This document shows, piece by piece, positions 56,535-64,000 of a DNA stretch of 64,000 nucleotides. The DNA is from Candidatus Methanohalarchaeum thermophilum (GTDB lineage Archaea > Halobacteriota > Methanonatronarchaeia > Methanonatronarchaeales > Methanonatronarchaeaceae), in NCBI GenBank assembly GCA_001914405.1, contig MSDW01000001.1, forward strand, positions 62,001-126,000, written 5' to 3'. The notes beneath the pieces are model-generated. The model was not told the DNA's origin, did no database searches, and worked only from the letters and a program-made list of their open reading frames with translations. The stretch's first letter is position 1. Each line of letters begins with the position of its first letter. The position numbers and the translations under genes were made by a program.

Positions 56535-57815
56535 TTGCACATCGATCCTTGGACCTCAGACTCCATTAAAGATTATTCAGAACTTAAAAAAGAATTTGGA
56601 ATAGAAGAACTACCCGAAATTAGTGAAGAGATCCCTAACTCTCACTTAATGTTCAAAAGAGAGATAGTTTTTGGCCATAGAGACTTTGATAAGGTTATCG
56701 ATGCTATAAAGAAAGGGGACGAGTTTTCAGCTATGAGTGGCTTCGTTCCATCTGGAGAACCACATCTTGGACATAAAATGGTTATGGATCAATTAATTTG
56801 GTTACAAGCTCTTGGTGGAACGGTATTTGTTTCTGTAGCTGACATGGAAGCCTTTGCAGCTAGAAATATACCTAGAGATAAGGCAAAAAAGATTGGACGA
56901 GATTATTTGCTTTCTTTAATAGCTTTAGGCCTAAAAGAAAAAGGTTCTTATTTCTATAATCAATCAGAGGAAAAGGATCTCGAAGATCTAGCTTTCGAAC
57001 TTTCGAATAACATAAATATGGCAGAATTAAATTCTATTTATGGATTTGAGGGGAATGTATCTTTAGCTCAGATGTATTCAACTGCTATACAGAGTGCAGA
57101 TATACTTTATCCTCAAACTGAAAAATTTGGAGGACCTAAACCGGTTGTTGTTCCCGCAGGAACTGATCAGGATCCACATATGAGATTAGTTAGAGACGTT
57201 TCAAACAGGGTTAGGTTATTTAAAGTAGAAAAAAATGATTCAAAAATGATAATTAGGTCTAAAGAAGCTAATAAGGATCAGTTAATCGAATTTAAGGATA
57301 TTCTAAGTAATTCTGGAGATTGCAGTGTTTTCGAAGAGCATATAGAGATAGAAGAATATAGGGATGAGGAAGAGATAAGGAAAAAAACACGGGAGTTTGA
57401 GTTGGACCAAGGTGGTTACGGTTTTATTCAACCTAGTTCAACCTACCATAGGTTTATGTCCGGTTTGACGGGAGGGAAGATGAGTAGTAGCGTTGAAGAA
57501 AGTTATATCAGTTTATTGGATGATCCTGAAGAGGCCGAAGAAAAGGTGATGAATGCAAAAACTGGAGGAAGATCTACTCTATCAAAGCAAAAAGAAGAGG
57601 GTGGCCAGCCAGAGAAATGTTCTGTTTACGAATTATTCTTTTATCACTTATTAGAAGATGAAGATGAGGTTGAAGAGATCTATGATAACTGTGTTCAAGG
57701 TGAAAGACTTTGTGGAACCTGTAAACAAGAAGCAGCAGATTACTTAAAATCTTTTTTAGAAGAACATAAATCTAAAAGAGAAGAAGCCAAAGAAGAGTTA
57801 GATAAATATATGTAA
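56535..57815 (+). CDS. trpS: tryptophanyl-tRNA synthetase
   Basis: A 426-residue class I synthetase of the archaeal type. HIGH-like PSGEPHLGHK is near 75 and the KMSKS signature appears as GGKMSSS near 316. The TTG start at 56535 is supported by GCGGAGG 9 bp upstream. An insertion with Cys (GERLCGTCKQEA) near the C-terminus may bind metal. It is followed by pheS, then pheT, a three-synthetase operon. Confidence 0.94.
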   Translation: MHIDPWTSDSIKDYSELKKEFGIEELPEISEEIPNSHLMFKREIVFGHRDFDKVIDAIKKGDEFSAMSGFVPSGEPHLGHKMVMDQLIWLQALGGTVFVSVADMEAFAARNIPRDKAKKIGRDYLLSLIALGLKEKGSYFYNQSEEKDLEDLAFELSNNINMAELNSIYGFEGNVSLAQMYSTAIQSADILYPQTEKFGGPKPVVVPAGTDQDPHMRLVRDVSNRVRLFKVEKNDSKMIIRSKEANKDQLIEFKDILSNSGDCSVFEEHIEIEEYRDEEEIRKKTREFELDQGGYGFIQPSSTYHRFMSGLTGGKMSSSVEESYISLLDDPEEAEEKVMNAKTGGRSTLSKQKEEGGQPEKCSVYELFFYHLLEDEDEVEEIYDNCVQGERLCGTCKQEAADYLKSFLEEHKSKREEAKEELDKYM

Positions 57816-57833
57816 AAAATTTGGTGATTTTTG

Positions 57834-59339
57834 ATGGATTTGAGGAAACATGAGATCGAAGTCCTTAAGGCTCTTGGGGAGCTAGAAAAATCCGGTTCGA
57901 GGGGAATAGCAGAAGAATCTGGATTAAAGGAAGAAGCTGTTCTCAGTGCAATTGTTAAATTAACTAAAAATGACTTGGTAGAAGTAAATGAGAGATTAAT
58001 AACGAGATATAAAGTTGGTGAAGAGGGAGAACGATTTTTGAAAGAGGGATTACCTGAGGAAGAGATTTTAAAATATTCTTTAGATGGTAAGAATAAAATA
58101 AGCGAATTAAACAAAAAATTAGGTAAAAATAAGGTTAAAGTTGGGTTAGGATGGCTGAAGAGAAAATCTCTAGCTGATGTTGAAAAAGGAGAGATCAAAC
58201 CGAATGAAAAAGCAGAAAAATGGATGAATAAAGATAAAAAAATAAAAAAGATTTTAAGAGCAATTAAAAAAGGATACAATACAAAAAAAGACTTAAAAAA
58301 AGAATTTAATGGAATCGAAGAAGGTATTAATGAATTAAAAAATAGAAGTAATTCAATAATAGAAGAAGAAATTGTAAAAAAGAGATTCAAAATAAATAAA
58401 AGAGGAAAAAACGTATTAAGAGACCTAAAAGAAGAAGACACAATAACAGACCTCAAGCCAAGCCACTTAAAAGACGGATCCTGGGAAAAGAAGAAGTTCA
58501 TTAATTATGACATTGAAGCAGAAGCTAAACCCAAATATCCAGGAAAAAGACATCCATACCAGCGTCTTCTAGACAAAGTAAGAAGAATCTTCCGGGACAT
58601 GGGCTTCCAAGAAATAAAAGGTAACACTGTTGAATCTAGCTTCTGGAACTTCGATGCGCTATTCCAGCCGCAAGATCATCCTGCAAGAGAAATGCAGGAT
58701 ACTCTTTACCTAAAAAAACCAGATAGTTCTAAATTACCTAAAGAGAAGTTAGTTGAAAAAACAAAGTCAATGCACGAAAAAGGAAACGAAATAAATTCAA
58801 AAGGATGGGGAGGTACCTGGGATAAAAAACTAGCGGAAAAACCCGTCCTCAGAACCCATACCACTGCCACAACGATAAGATACCTATACAAAAACCCAGA
58901 TCCACCTCAAAAAGTCTTCAGTATAGATAGAGCATATAGAAGAGAAACAATAGATGCCACCCACCTACCACAATTTTACCAAGTAGAAGGAATTGTCTCA
59001 GACAAAGAAGTTGACTTCGAAAACCTCTTGGGATTTCTCTCAGAATTTTACGAAAGAATGGGTTTTGAAGAGATCCGATTCAGGCCAGGTTACTTCCCAT
59101 ACACCGAGCCAAGCGTAGAACCAGAAGTTTATGTAGAAGACTTGGAGGAATGGGTAGAACTAGGAGGAGCAGGAATTTTCAGAAAAGAAGTTACAAAACC
59201 AGTAAATGTAAATAACCCAGTCTTAGCTTGGGGATTAGGTATTGGTAGACTAGCTATGCTAAAGCTAGGTCTATCAGATTTGAGAGAACTTTATAGAAGC
59301 GACATAAAATGGCTGAGGGAGGTACCAATTTGCCCATAG
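57834..59339 (+). CDS. pheS: phenylalanyl-tRNA synthetase, alpha subunit
   Basis: A catalytic subunit of about 501 residues in the archaeal (alpha-beta)2 enzyme. The N-terminal ~200 residues are Lys/Glu-rich winged-helix tRNA-binding modules. Class II motifs follow: FSIDRAYRRETIDATHLPQF (motif 2) near 363 and GLGIGRLAMLKLGLSDLREL (motif 3) near the end. I use the ATG at 57834 after GGTGA. It ends inside the first codons of the longest pheT frame. Confidence 0.94.
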   Translation: MDLRKHEIEVLKALGELEKSGSRGIAEESGLKEEAVLSAIVKLTKNDLVEVNERLITRYKVGEEGERFLKEGLPEEEILKYSLDGKNKISELNKKLGKNKVKVGLGWLKRKSLADVEKGEIKPNEKAEKWMNKDKKIKKILRAIKKGYNTKKDLKKEFNGIEEGINELKNRSNSIIEEEIVKKRFKINKRGKNVLRDLKEEDTITDLKPSHLKDGSWEKKKFINYDIEAEAKPKYPGKRHPYQRLLDKVRRIFRDMGFQEIKGNTVESSFWNFDALFQPQDHPAREMQDTLYLKKPDSSKLPKEKLVEKTKSMHEKGNEINSKGWGGTWDKKLAEKPVLRTHTTATTIRYLYKNPDPPQKVFSIDRAYRRETIDATHLPQFYQVEGIVSDKEVDFENLLGFLSEFYERMGFEEIRFRPGYFPYTEPSVEPEVYVEDLEEWVELGGAGIFRKEVTKPVNVNNPVLAWGLGIGRLAMLKLGLSDLRELYRSDIKWLREVPICP

Positions 59340-60976
59340 TAAAACTCGACAAAACTAGGTTAGAACAAGAAGTAGGAGAGGACATCGATTTAATCTTAGA
59401 AAAAATACCAATGATAGGAGCAGACATAGAAAGAATTAACCCCAAAGAAGTAGATATCGAGTTTTTCCCTAACAGACCTGATTTATTCAACGACATAGGT
59501 GTTTCTAGAGCGTTAAAAGGTTTTCTGGATATCGAAAAAGGTGCACCAGTCTACAATACAGAAACATCAAACCATGGACTAGAGGTTACTAAAGATGTTC
59601 AACCAGTTAGACCAGAAATAGTTGGAGCAGTTGTTAAGGATCTAAAGTTATCTGAAAAAGACATCGAATCACTTGTAGAACTACAGGAACATCTTCATTG
59701 GGGACTAGGTAGAGACCGCAAAAAAGTATCAATTGGTCTCCACGACCTTAAAGACATCAACTTTCCATTTAAATACACTGCAGTTGAACCAAGTTCCACA
59801 GAATTTACTCCTCTAGGTTTTAATGAAGAAATGGACCTCTCTGAGATACTCAAAAAACACGAAAAAGGAAAAAAGTATGGTAAAATACTCAAGGAAAAAT
59901 CCAGATACCCAATTCTAAAGGATAAAGATGATAAAATACTTTCATTTCCCCCAATAATCAATGGAGTAACTACTGAAGTCGATGAAAAAACCTCCAACAT
60001 ATTCATAGATGTTACAGGAACAGATAGAGATAGTATTGAAGATGCACTCAATATCTTAGTTACTTCCTTATCAGATATAGGTGGAAAGATCTACGACCTC
60101 CAAATACACGGAGTTTACAATAGAAAAACACCTGAACTAGACCATAAAACCTATAATGTAGACATAAAAGATATTAAAGAACTTTTAGGGTTTAAAGCAA
60201 CAAAGGACGAAATAAAAGATAGCCTAAAGAAAATGAGATTTGGCGCTGAAATAAATGGAGAAAATGTAAAAGTAAATGTTCCCCCATATAGAGCTGACAT
60301 ATTACATCCTCATGACATTATCGAAGATGTGGCAATCGGATATGGCTACCAGAACCTCAAACCCCGAAAACCAAATATACCTGGAGTAGGATCCAGCCAC
60401 GATATAGAAGAAACTGGAAAGCAACTAAGAGAAATAATGACAGGCCTAGGATATCTAGAAGTTATGACTCTAACTTTAACAAATGAAAAAAATGAATACA
60501 TTAATCTTAACAGAGAAATAAAAGAATCAGTAGAGATTGAAAACCCAATAACAGAAGAACACACTATATTAAGAAATACACTTCTTCCTTCCCTTCTAGA
60601 GATATTAAAACTAAACCAACATAGAGAACTGCCTCAAAGGATCTTTGAATATGGAGAAGTCATACACCCAACAAAAGAATTTGCTAAAGACTGTTACCAT
60701 CTATCAGGGATTTCGATACACTCAAATGCCAATTTCTCAGAGATGAAATCAGTAATTAATGCAATATTCAGAGAAATAAACATAGATTACGAACTAAGCA
60801 AATCAGATGACAAATCCTTCATCAAAGGAAGAAGAGCAGAAATTAAACACAAAAACAAAAAAATAGGAATATTCGGAGAAATACACCCAAAGGTCTTGCA
60901 AAACCACGACTTAGTTCATCCAGCAGCTGGATTCGAGATAGAAGCAAACAAACTAACCAACGAAATAAACAATTGA
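59330..60976 (+). CDS. pheT: phenylalanyl-tRNA synthetase, beta subunit
   Basis: A 548-residue beta subunit of the archaeal/eukaryotic type, about 550 aa as expected. I start at the TTG at 59330, because GGGAGG lies 8 bp upstream and the product then begins MPIVKLDKTRLEQ, the usual archaeal N-terminus; the ATG at 59309 would add seven odd residues. B3/B4 editing-like and B5 domains are present, and IFEYGEVIHPTKEFAKDC near 443 belongs to the catalytic-like core. Overlaps pheS by 10 bp. Last gene of trpS-pheS-pheT. Confidence 0.93.
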   Translation: MPIVKLDKTRLEQEVGEDIDLILEKIPMIGADIERINPKEVDIEFFPNRPDLFNDIGVSRALKGFLDIEKGAPVYNTETSNHGLEVTKDVQPVRPEIVGAVVKDLKLSEKDIESLVELQEHLHWGLGRDRKKVSIGLHDLKDINFPFKYTAVEPSSTEFTPLGFNEEMDLSEILKKHEKGKKYGKILKEKSRYPILKDKDDKILSFPPIINGVTTEVDEKTSNIFIDVTGTDRDSIEDALNILVTSLSDIGGKIYDLQIHGVYNRKTPELDHKTYNVDIKDIKELLGFKATKDEIKDSLKKMRFGAEINGENVKVNVPPYRADILHPHDIIEDVAIGYGYQNLKPRKPNIPGVGSSHDIEETGKQLREIMTGLGYLEVMTLTLTNEKNEYINLNREIKESVEIENPITEEHTILRNTLLPSLLEILKLNQHRELPQRIFEYGEVIHPTKEFAKDCYHLSGISIHSNANFSEMKSVINAIFREINIDYELSKSDDKSFIKGRRAEIKHKNKKIGIFGEIHPKVLQNHDLVHPAAGFEIEANKLTNEINN

Positions 60977-61009
60977 AACAAATAGACAAATAAGAATACC
61001 CCCAACTAT

Positions 61010-61433
61010 TGAGTTTAACTGAGTGCCAAAAAACTTCTTTCCTTTCTTTGATAGGCAAGGGATGAATCGATATTAGATTTATTGTATCTTGGAAAGCGTA
61101 TAATGGTTTTTTTGTTAAGAGTTTCCTATCCTATGAGTTAAGTTTGAGTGGCTAAGCACTTATGCGTAGGGAAGTGGTCTATCGGAACTGGATATGTGGT
61201 GGGGTTGGGGACATGGCTCCTGTGGCCGAGCCTAGGGCCCAGGCACATAGTAGTGATGGCCCTGGCCGAAGTCCTGGAAAGCAATGTAAGTCCTTGGAAC
61301 CTGCAATATCCTGGTAGACCGTGTCTCCCTCGCTAAACCATCTAGTAGCAAGGCACCAAATCTTGGACACGGTTCCTAGGAAACGTATGGAAGCTCCCTC
61401 CTAAACCTCTGACTAGATAAAAGAAGAGGCCAC
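61010..61433 (+). mobile_element. palindrome-ended element, unclassified family
   Basis: LE: a hairpin around CTTTCCTTTCTTTGATAGGC, then AGGGATGAATCG (the GATGAAT signature at 61061). RE: ATGGAAGCTCCCTCC with a hairpin, then AGAAGAGGCCAC. The interior (CCTGTGGCCGAGCC, GACCGTGTCTCCC) has no clear copy here. No supported gene. Confidence 0.5.
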
Positions 61434-61440
61434 TAACAGA

Positions 61441-61871
61441 TATTAACCTTTGTAAGAGTTTGAAAGAGCAGTAAGCCCCAATCCTTTATCCAGGGGATGC
61501 ACGAACTCTCTCACAGATTTTATGTATTCACAGGCCCCTAATTTAGGTTAAAGGATTTTGCGGTAAGATCTGAGCCTCCAAGCTACGTGGAAGCGGTAGG
61601 GGCAGTGGAGACTGAATCCTCTACCGAACAAAGGCATAATCCCCTACTTTAGACGGGAAGTTTTTGTGGCAGAGTTCAGAAGCCACTACTGTTGACCCAG
61701 CCTCTGGAATCCTCTTTGGTTAACAAGCTGGCAAAGGTAGGTAGGTAACCAAATAAAGGCGAGCGTCTCACCCCTCCAGAACGTCTCTGAAAGCTTCCAC
61801 CGGTAACCCAAAAGTAAATGACACGGGTAAATAGATGGAAGCCCCTTCCTTCAGGAAAAAGAGGATGTCAC
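61441..61871 (+). mobile_element. palindrome-ended non-autonomous element, family D copy 4
   Basis: LE: TTTGTAAGAGTTTGAAAGAG, the hairpin CCCCAATCCTTTATCCAGGGG, then ATGCACGAAC. RE: GGAAGCCCCTTCCTTCAGG with a hairpin, then GAGGATGTCAC. The interior shares TTTTTGTGGCAGAG and GGAGACTGAATCC with D1. It follows the preceding element head-to-tail, 8 bp away. 61872-62001 is AT-rich, the DUF116 3' flank. Confidence 0.65.
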
Positions 61872-62001
61872 GGATCTATACCTCGCTATAGGGATTATAA
61901 TATTTTAAAAAAGAGCTAATAGGAACTTTAAAAACTACTAGGTATTATTTCACTATACAGAAACTTCAAACCTATATTATATGTGACTTAATGAATTTGA
62001 T

Positions 62002-62547
62002 TCATAGATTAAGTTTTTTAAAGACTTCGAATTTGTTTGTTTCTGTGTCAACGCATCCGTCCTCGGTCAGCAATATTCCTTGGGATGGGATTCCCTCTTT
62101 ATCTGCCATTTTTATAGCTTGAGTTAGTTCCTCATAGCAAGCAACTCCAATTACTGCCTCGGGTTCCTTTTCATTTATTATCTTTTTAACTAAGCTTCCT
62201 CCAGGAACTATATAAATATCTTCGTAACCCAATTCATCTGCCTTTTCAATTATTTCAGAGATTACGCAGTTACCACATCTCTTACATTCTAATCCTTTTT
62301 CCCCATATTCTCCTTGACAGTCTTTTGAATCTCGTAGGCAGTGAGGTAAGAAAATTGAGATATCACTATTTTTTGTTTTCTTGAATTCTTCTTTATCTGT
62401 CATGTTTTTAACTTCAATATCCACATATTGGGTCCATTCGTCGGATAAACCTAGCCTATTTAGAACGGTAGTTGTTATTTCATGTAAGTCGGTGTGGACT
62501 CCAGAGGTGTATAGGTGACTAATTAATTGTTTTATCTTTCTCTTCAA
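62002..62547 (-). CDS. DUF116 family protein
   Basis: A 181-residue protein of unknown function with Cys clusters: FLPHCLRDSKDC near 78 and GLECKRCGNCVISEI near 97, likely metal or FeS binding. IYIVPGGSLVKKIINEKEPEAVIGVACYEEL near 124 is the other conserved part, with a further Cys. Lies 5 bp after mtnA and is probably co-transcribed. The combination of CxxCxxC and later Cys suggests a redox or sulfur-related task, but this is inference. Confidence 0.85.
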   Translation of the reverse strand: MKRKIKQLISHLYTSGVHTDLHEITTTVLNRLGLSDEWTQYVDIEVKNMTDKEEFKKTKNSDISIFLPHCLRDSKDCQGEYGEKGLECKRCGNCVISEIIEKADELGYEDIYIVPGGSLVKKIINEKEPEAVIGVACYEELTQAIKMADKEGIPSQGILLTEDGCVDTETNKFEVFKKLNL

Positions 62548-62552
62548 CTTAT

Positions 62553-63521
62553 TTACATCTCCTTTTCAGGATTAATAATTTTTTCTTCATTTATTATTCC
62601 GTCTATTAGTTCTAGAGGCGTTACATCAAATGCTGGATTATGTGCTTTTACATTTTTTGGAGTGATCATGCATCCGCATATTTCTTTAATCTCTTTTTCA
62701 TCTCTGATCTCTATATCAAGATCCTTTTTAGATTTATCTAAGTCAAAGGTTGATTTAGGAGCAGCTACATAAAAATCTACATCGTGGCGGTCAGCTAAGG
62801 TTGCTATCTGGTATGTCCCTATCTTATTAGCAACTCCATCTTTTAAGACTCTATCTGCTCCAACGACGACTTTATCTAGATCGGGCATCACAGATCCTAC
62901 TGCATTATCTACTATTAGTCTTGTATTTACTTCAATATCTTCTATTAATTCATAAGCGGTTAGCCTAGCTCCTTGTAAAACTGGCCTAGTTTCTGTGCAA
63001 TAAACAGTTATTTCTTTTTCTTTTTCTTTAGCTCTTTTTATGACTCCTAGAGCGGTTCCGTAAATTCCTGAAGTAGCTAATGCACCAGCATTACAGTGGG
63101 TTAAGACACTATCTCCATCCGAAATAACCTCGGATCCATTCTCACTTATTTTTTCATTGATCTTCCTGTCATTCTTGAATATTTCAATTGCTCTTTCTCT
63201 CACGGCTTTCTCCCATTCGTCTAATTTTTTTGCGTGATCGAGTACTTCGTTAATTGCCCAAAATAGATTAACTGCAGTAGGTCTAGTTTGCTTAAGTTCT
63301 CTTGCGGCTTTTTTTAAGTAAGAAAAATCTCCATTTTTTGAGGCCAAAACCAATCCAAAAGCAGCTGTTACACCTATAGCTGGTGCTCCTCTTACTTTCA
63401 TATTCTTTATTGCTTTAACAACATCTTTGTATGTTTCTAATTCAATAAACTCTTTTTTACTAGGTAATTTAGTTTGGTCAATAATAATTAATTTATCTTT
63501 CTCGAACCTAACTGTCTCCAA
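62553..63521 (-). CDS. mtnA: S-methyl-5-thioribose-1-phosphate isomerase (aIF2B-like)
   Basis: A 322-residue enzyme of the eIF2B-alpha/MtnA fold. MtnA isomerises methylthioribose 1-phosphate to the ribulose form in methionine salvage; some archaeal members act instead on ribose 1,5-bisphosphate. KVRGAPAIGVTAAFGL near 44, HCNAGALATSGIYGTALG near 140 (catalytic Cys), TRPVLQGARLTAYEL and VGADRVLKDGVANKIGTYQ near 212 (catalytic Asp) match MtnA best. GGAGGCGATT before the start is its ribosome binding site. The TATA-like CTATAAATC upstream overlaps the left end of family E copy 3. Confidence 0.88.
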   Translation of the reverse strand: METVRFEKDKLIIIDQTKLPSKKEFIELETYKDVVKAIKNMKVRGAPAIGVTAAFGLVLASKNGDFSYLKKAARELKQTRPTAVNLFWAINEVLDHAKKLDEWEKAVRERAIEIFKNDRKINEKISENGSEVISDGDSVLTHCNAGALATSGIYGTALGVIKRAKEKEKEITVYCTETRPVLQGARLTAYELIEDIEVNTRLIVDNAVGSVMPDLDKVVVGADRVLKDGVANKIGTYQIATLADRHDVDFYVAAPKSTFDLDKSKKDLDIEIRDEKEIKEICGCMITPKNVKAHNPAFDVTPLELIDGIINEEKIINPEKEM

Positions 63522-63549
63522 ATAATCGCCTCCTTTTTTAATTCTAAAA

Positions 63550-63959
63550 GATTTATAGAGTTGGAGGCAGAAAACCCGTGTCCTTCAAGAGCACGGGATG
63601 AATGCCTTCAACAACACTTAAATGATTTTGGAACCAAGTTAAGCTTTGGCAGTTAGGCGTTCTGCCTCATCAAACAAACTCAGGCCACTTCTCTGTCCAT
63701 TGGCCAAAAAAATCCCTTGGTAAGCCCGAAACACTTGGAGTAGGGGTTCTAGTGGTTGGTGTGGAGCAGCCGCTGAGGAATAAGAGGAACCCTCATTGGG
63801 TTGGTATATGGGCTTTGTGCCCTAATCCAGTTCTTCCCTCAAAGCGCAAGTTCCCTTGCTGACTGGGTGTATGAGACAAGCCCAGTAGATAAGGCAGACT
63901 CCAACTTGGATAAGGCCTCACAAGGAAACTCACTCCCTTTAGGAAGTGAGTTACTTCAC
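63550..63959 (+). mobile_element. palindrome-ended non-autonomous element, family E copy 3
   Basis: LE: GATTTATAGAGTTGGAGG, the hairpin CCCGTGTCCTTCAAGAGCACGGG-like, then ATGAATGCC and CACTTAAATG, closely like the LE of relic T0. RE: the hairpin ACTCACTCCCTTTAGGAAGTGAGT, then TACTTCAC. The interior matches E2 over its last ~200 bp. No supported gene; the window ends 41 bp later. Confidence 0.68.
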
Positions 63960-64000
63960 TTTAATATCACTAAAATAATTGTAAGATTTCCAGGTAATAA

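Noticed and set aside
60977-62001. A non-coding RNA gene or rRNA fragment between pheT and DUF116
   Set aside because: The moderately GC-rich sequence is bounded by the same left and right ends as other elements and has no rRNA landmarks that I recognise.
13160-63959. The repeated hairpins as a CRISPR array
   Set aside because: Spacing is irregular, hairpins vary in sequence, and the intervals are repeated among themselves instead of being unique spacers. No cas genes are present.

Overview
The window is AT-rich euryarchaeal DNA, most likely from a methyl-reducing (methylotrophic) methanogen or a close relative. The evidence is archaeal-only families (S17e, DUF2070, UPF0212, DUF473, DUF357, Trm-G10, PAC2, an archaeal-type EndA, NadM, archaeal PheS/PheT), a corrinoid methyltransferase pair, a MetH-activation-like protein, a monofunctional Ni-CO dehydrogenase, a B12-dependent ribonucleotide reductase and a pyruvate:ferredoxin oxidoreductase. 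Many proteins are very acidic, and the small palindrome-ended elements resemble the PATEs described in haloarchaea. A halophilic methanogen such as the Methanonatronarchaeia is therefore a reasonable but unproven guess. No rRNA or CRISPR array was seen, and only one tRNA: an intron-containing tRNA-Arg(UCU).

Layout. 1-13.1 kb is dense and all on the minus strand: partial dapA, rps17e, DUF167, porCDAB, DUF2070, a Dph6-like PP-loop protein, a PfkB kinase, UPF0212, RNase Z, UPF0210, an ACT protein, trmG10, DUF357 and prs. 13.1-21.5 kb mixes element clusters with a SAM hydrolase, nadM, ogt, rtcA, kptA, a DUF364 protein and a ZIP transporter. 21.9-30.1 kb holds leuS, PAC2-DUF473 and the corrinoid methyltransferase pair. 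30.3-37.1 kb is gene-poor: the tRNA, a possible micro-operon of tiny membrane proteins, a 64-aa repeat protein, a TnpB element relic and the MetH-activation-like gene. 37.2-42.7 kb is pstSCAB-phoU. 43.3-48.6 kb holds an IS605-type relic, nrdJ and an MFS transporter. 48.9-54.7 kb holds a DDE insertion-sequence relic, a CGGC protein, cooS with a divergent V4R-domain regulator, and endA. 55-61 kb holds a second TnpB relic, trpS and pheST. 62-63.5 kb holds DUF116 and mtnA.

The main unusual feature is the gene-free space. By rough count 9-10 kb of it is a superfamily of 60-530 bp elements sharing one architecture. The left end (LE) is an AT-rich stretch, a GAGAAGAC-like motif, a hairpin and then GATGAAT. 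The right end (RE) is GGAAGC, a hairpin and GAGGATGTCA. The two RHH+TnpB relics have the same ends, and so (more loosely) does the TnpA/TnpB element. I find at least five internal-sequence families (A-E), unclassified members, solo hairpins reduced to the two ends, nested insertions, tail-to-tail pairs, and right ends that coincide with host stop codons.

Functional links: tRNA intron splicing and RNA end repair are represented by the intron-bearing tRNA, endA, kptA and rtcA. Corrinoid chemistry recurs in the methyltransferase/corrinoid pair, the MetH-activation-like protein and NrdJ. Por and CooS provide or consume low-potential ferredoxin electrons.
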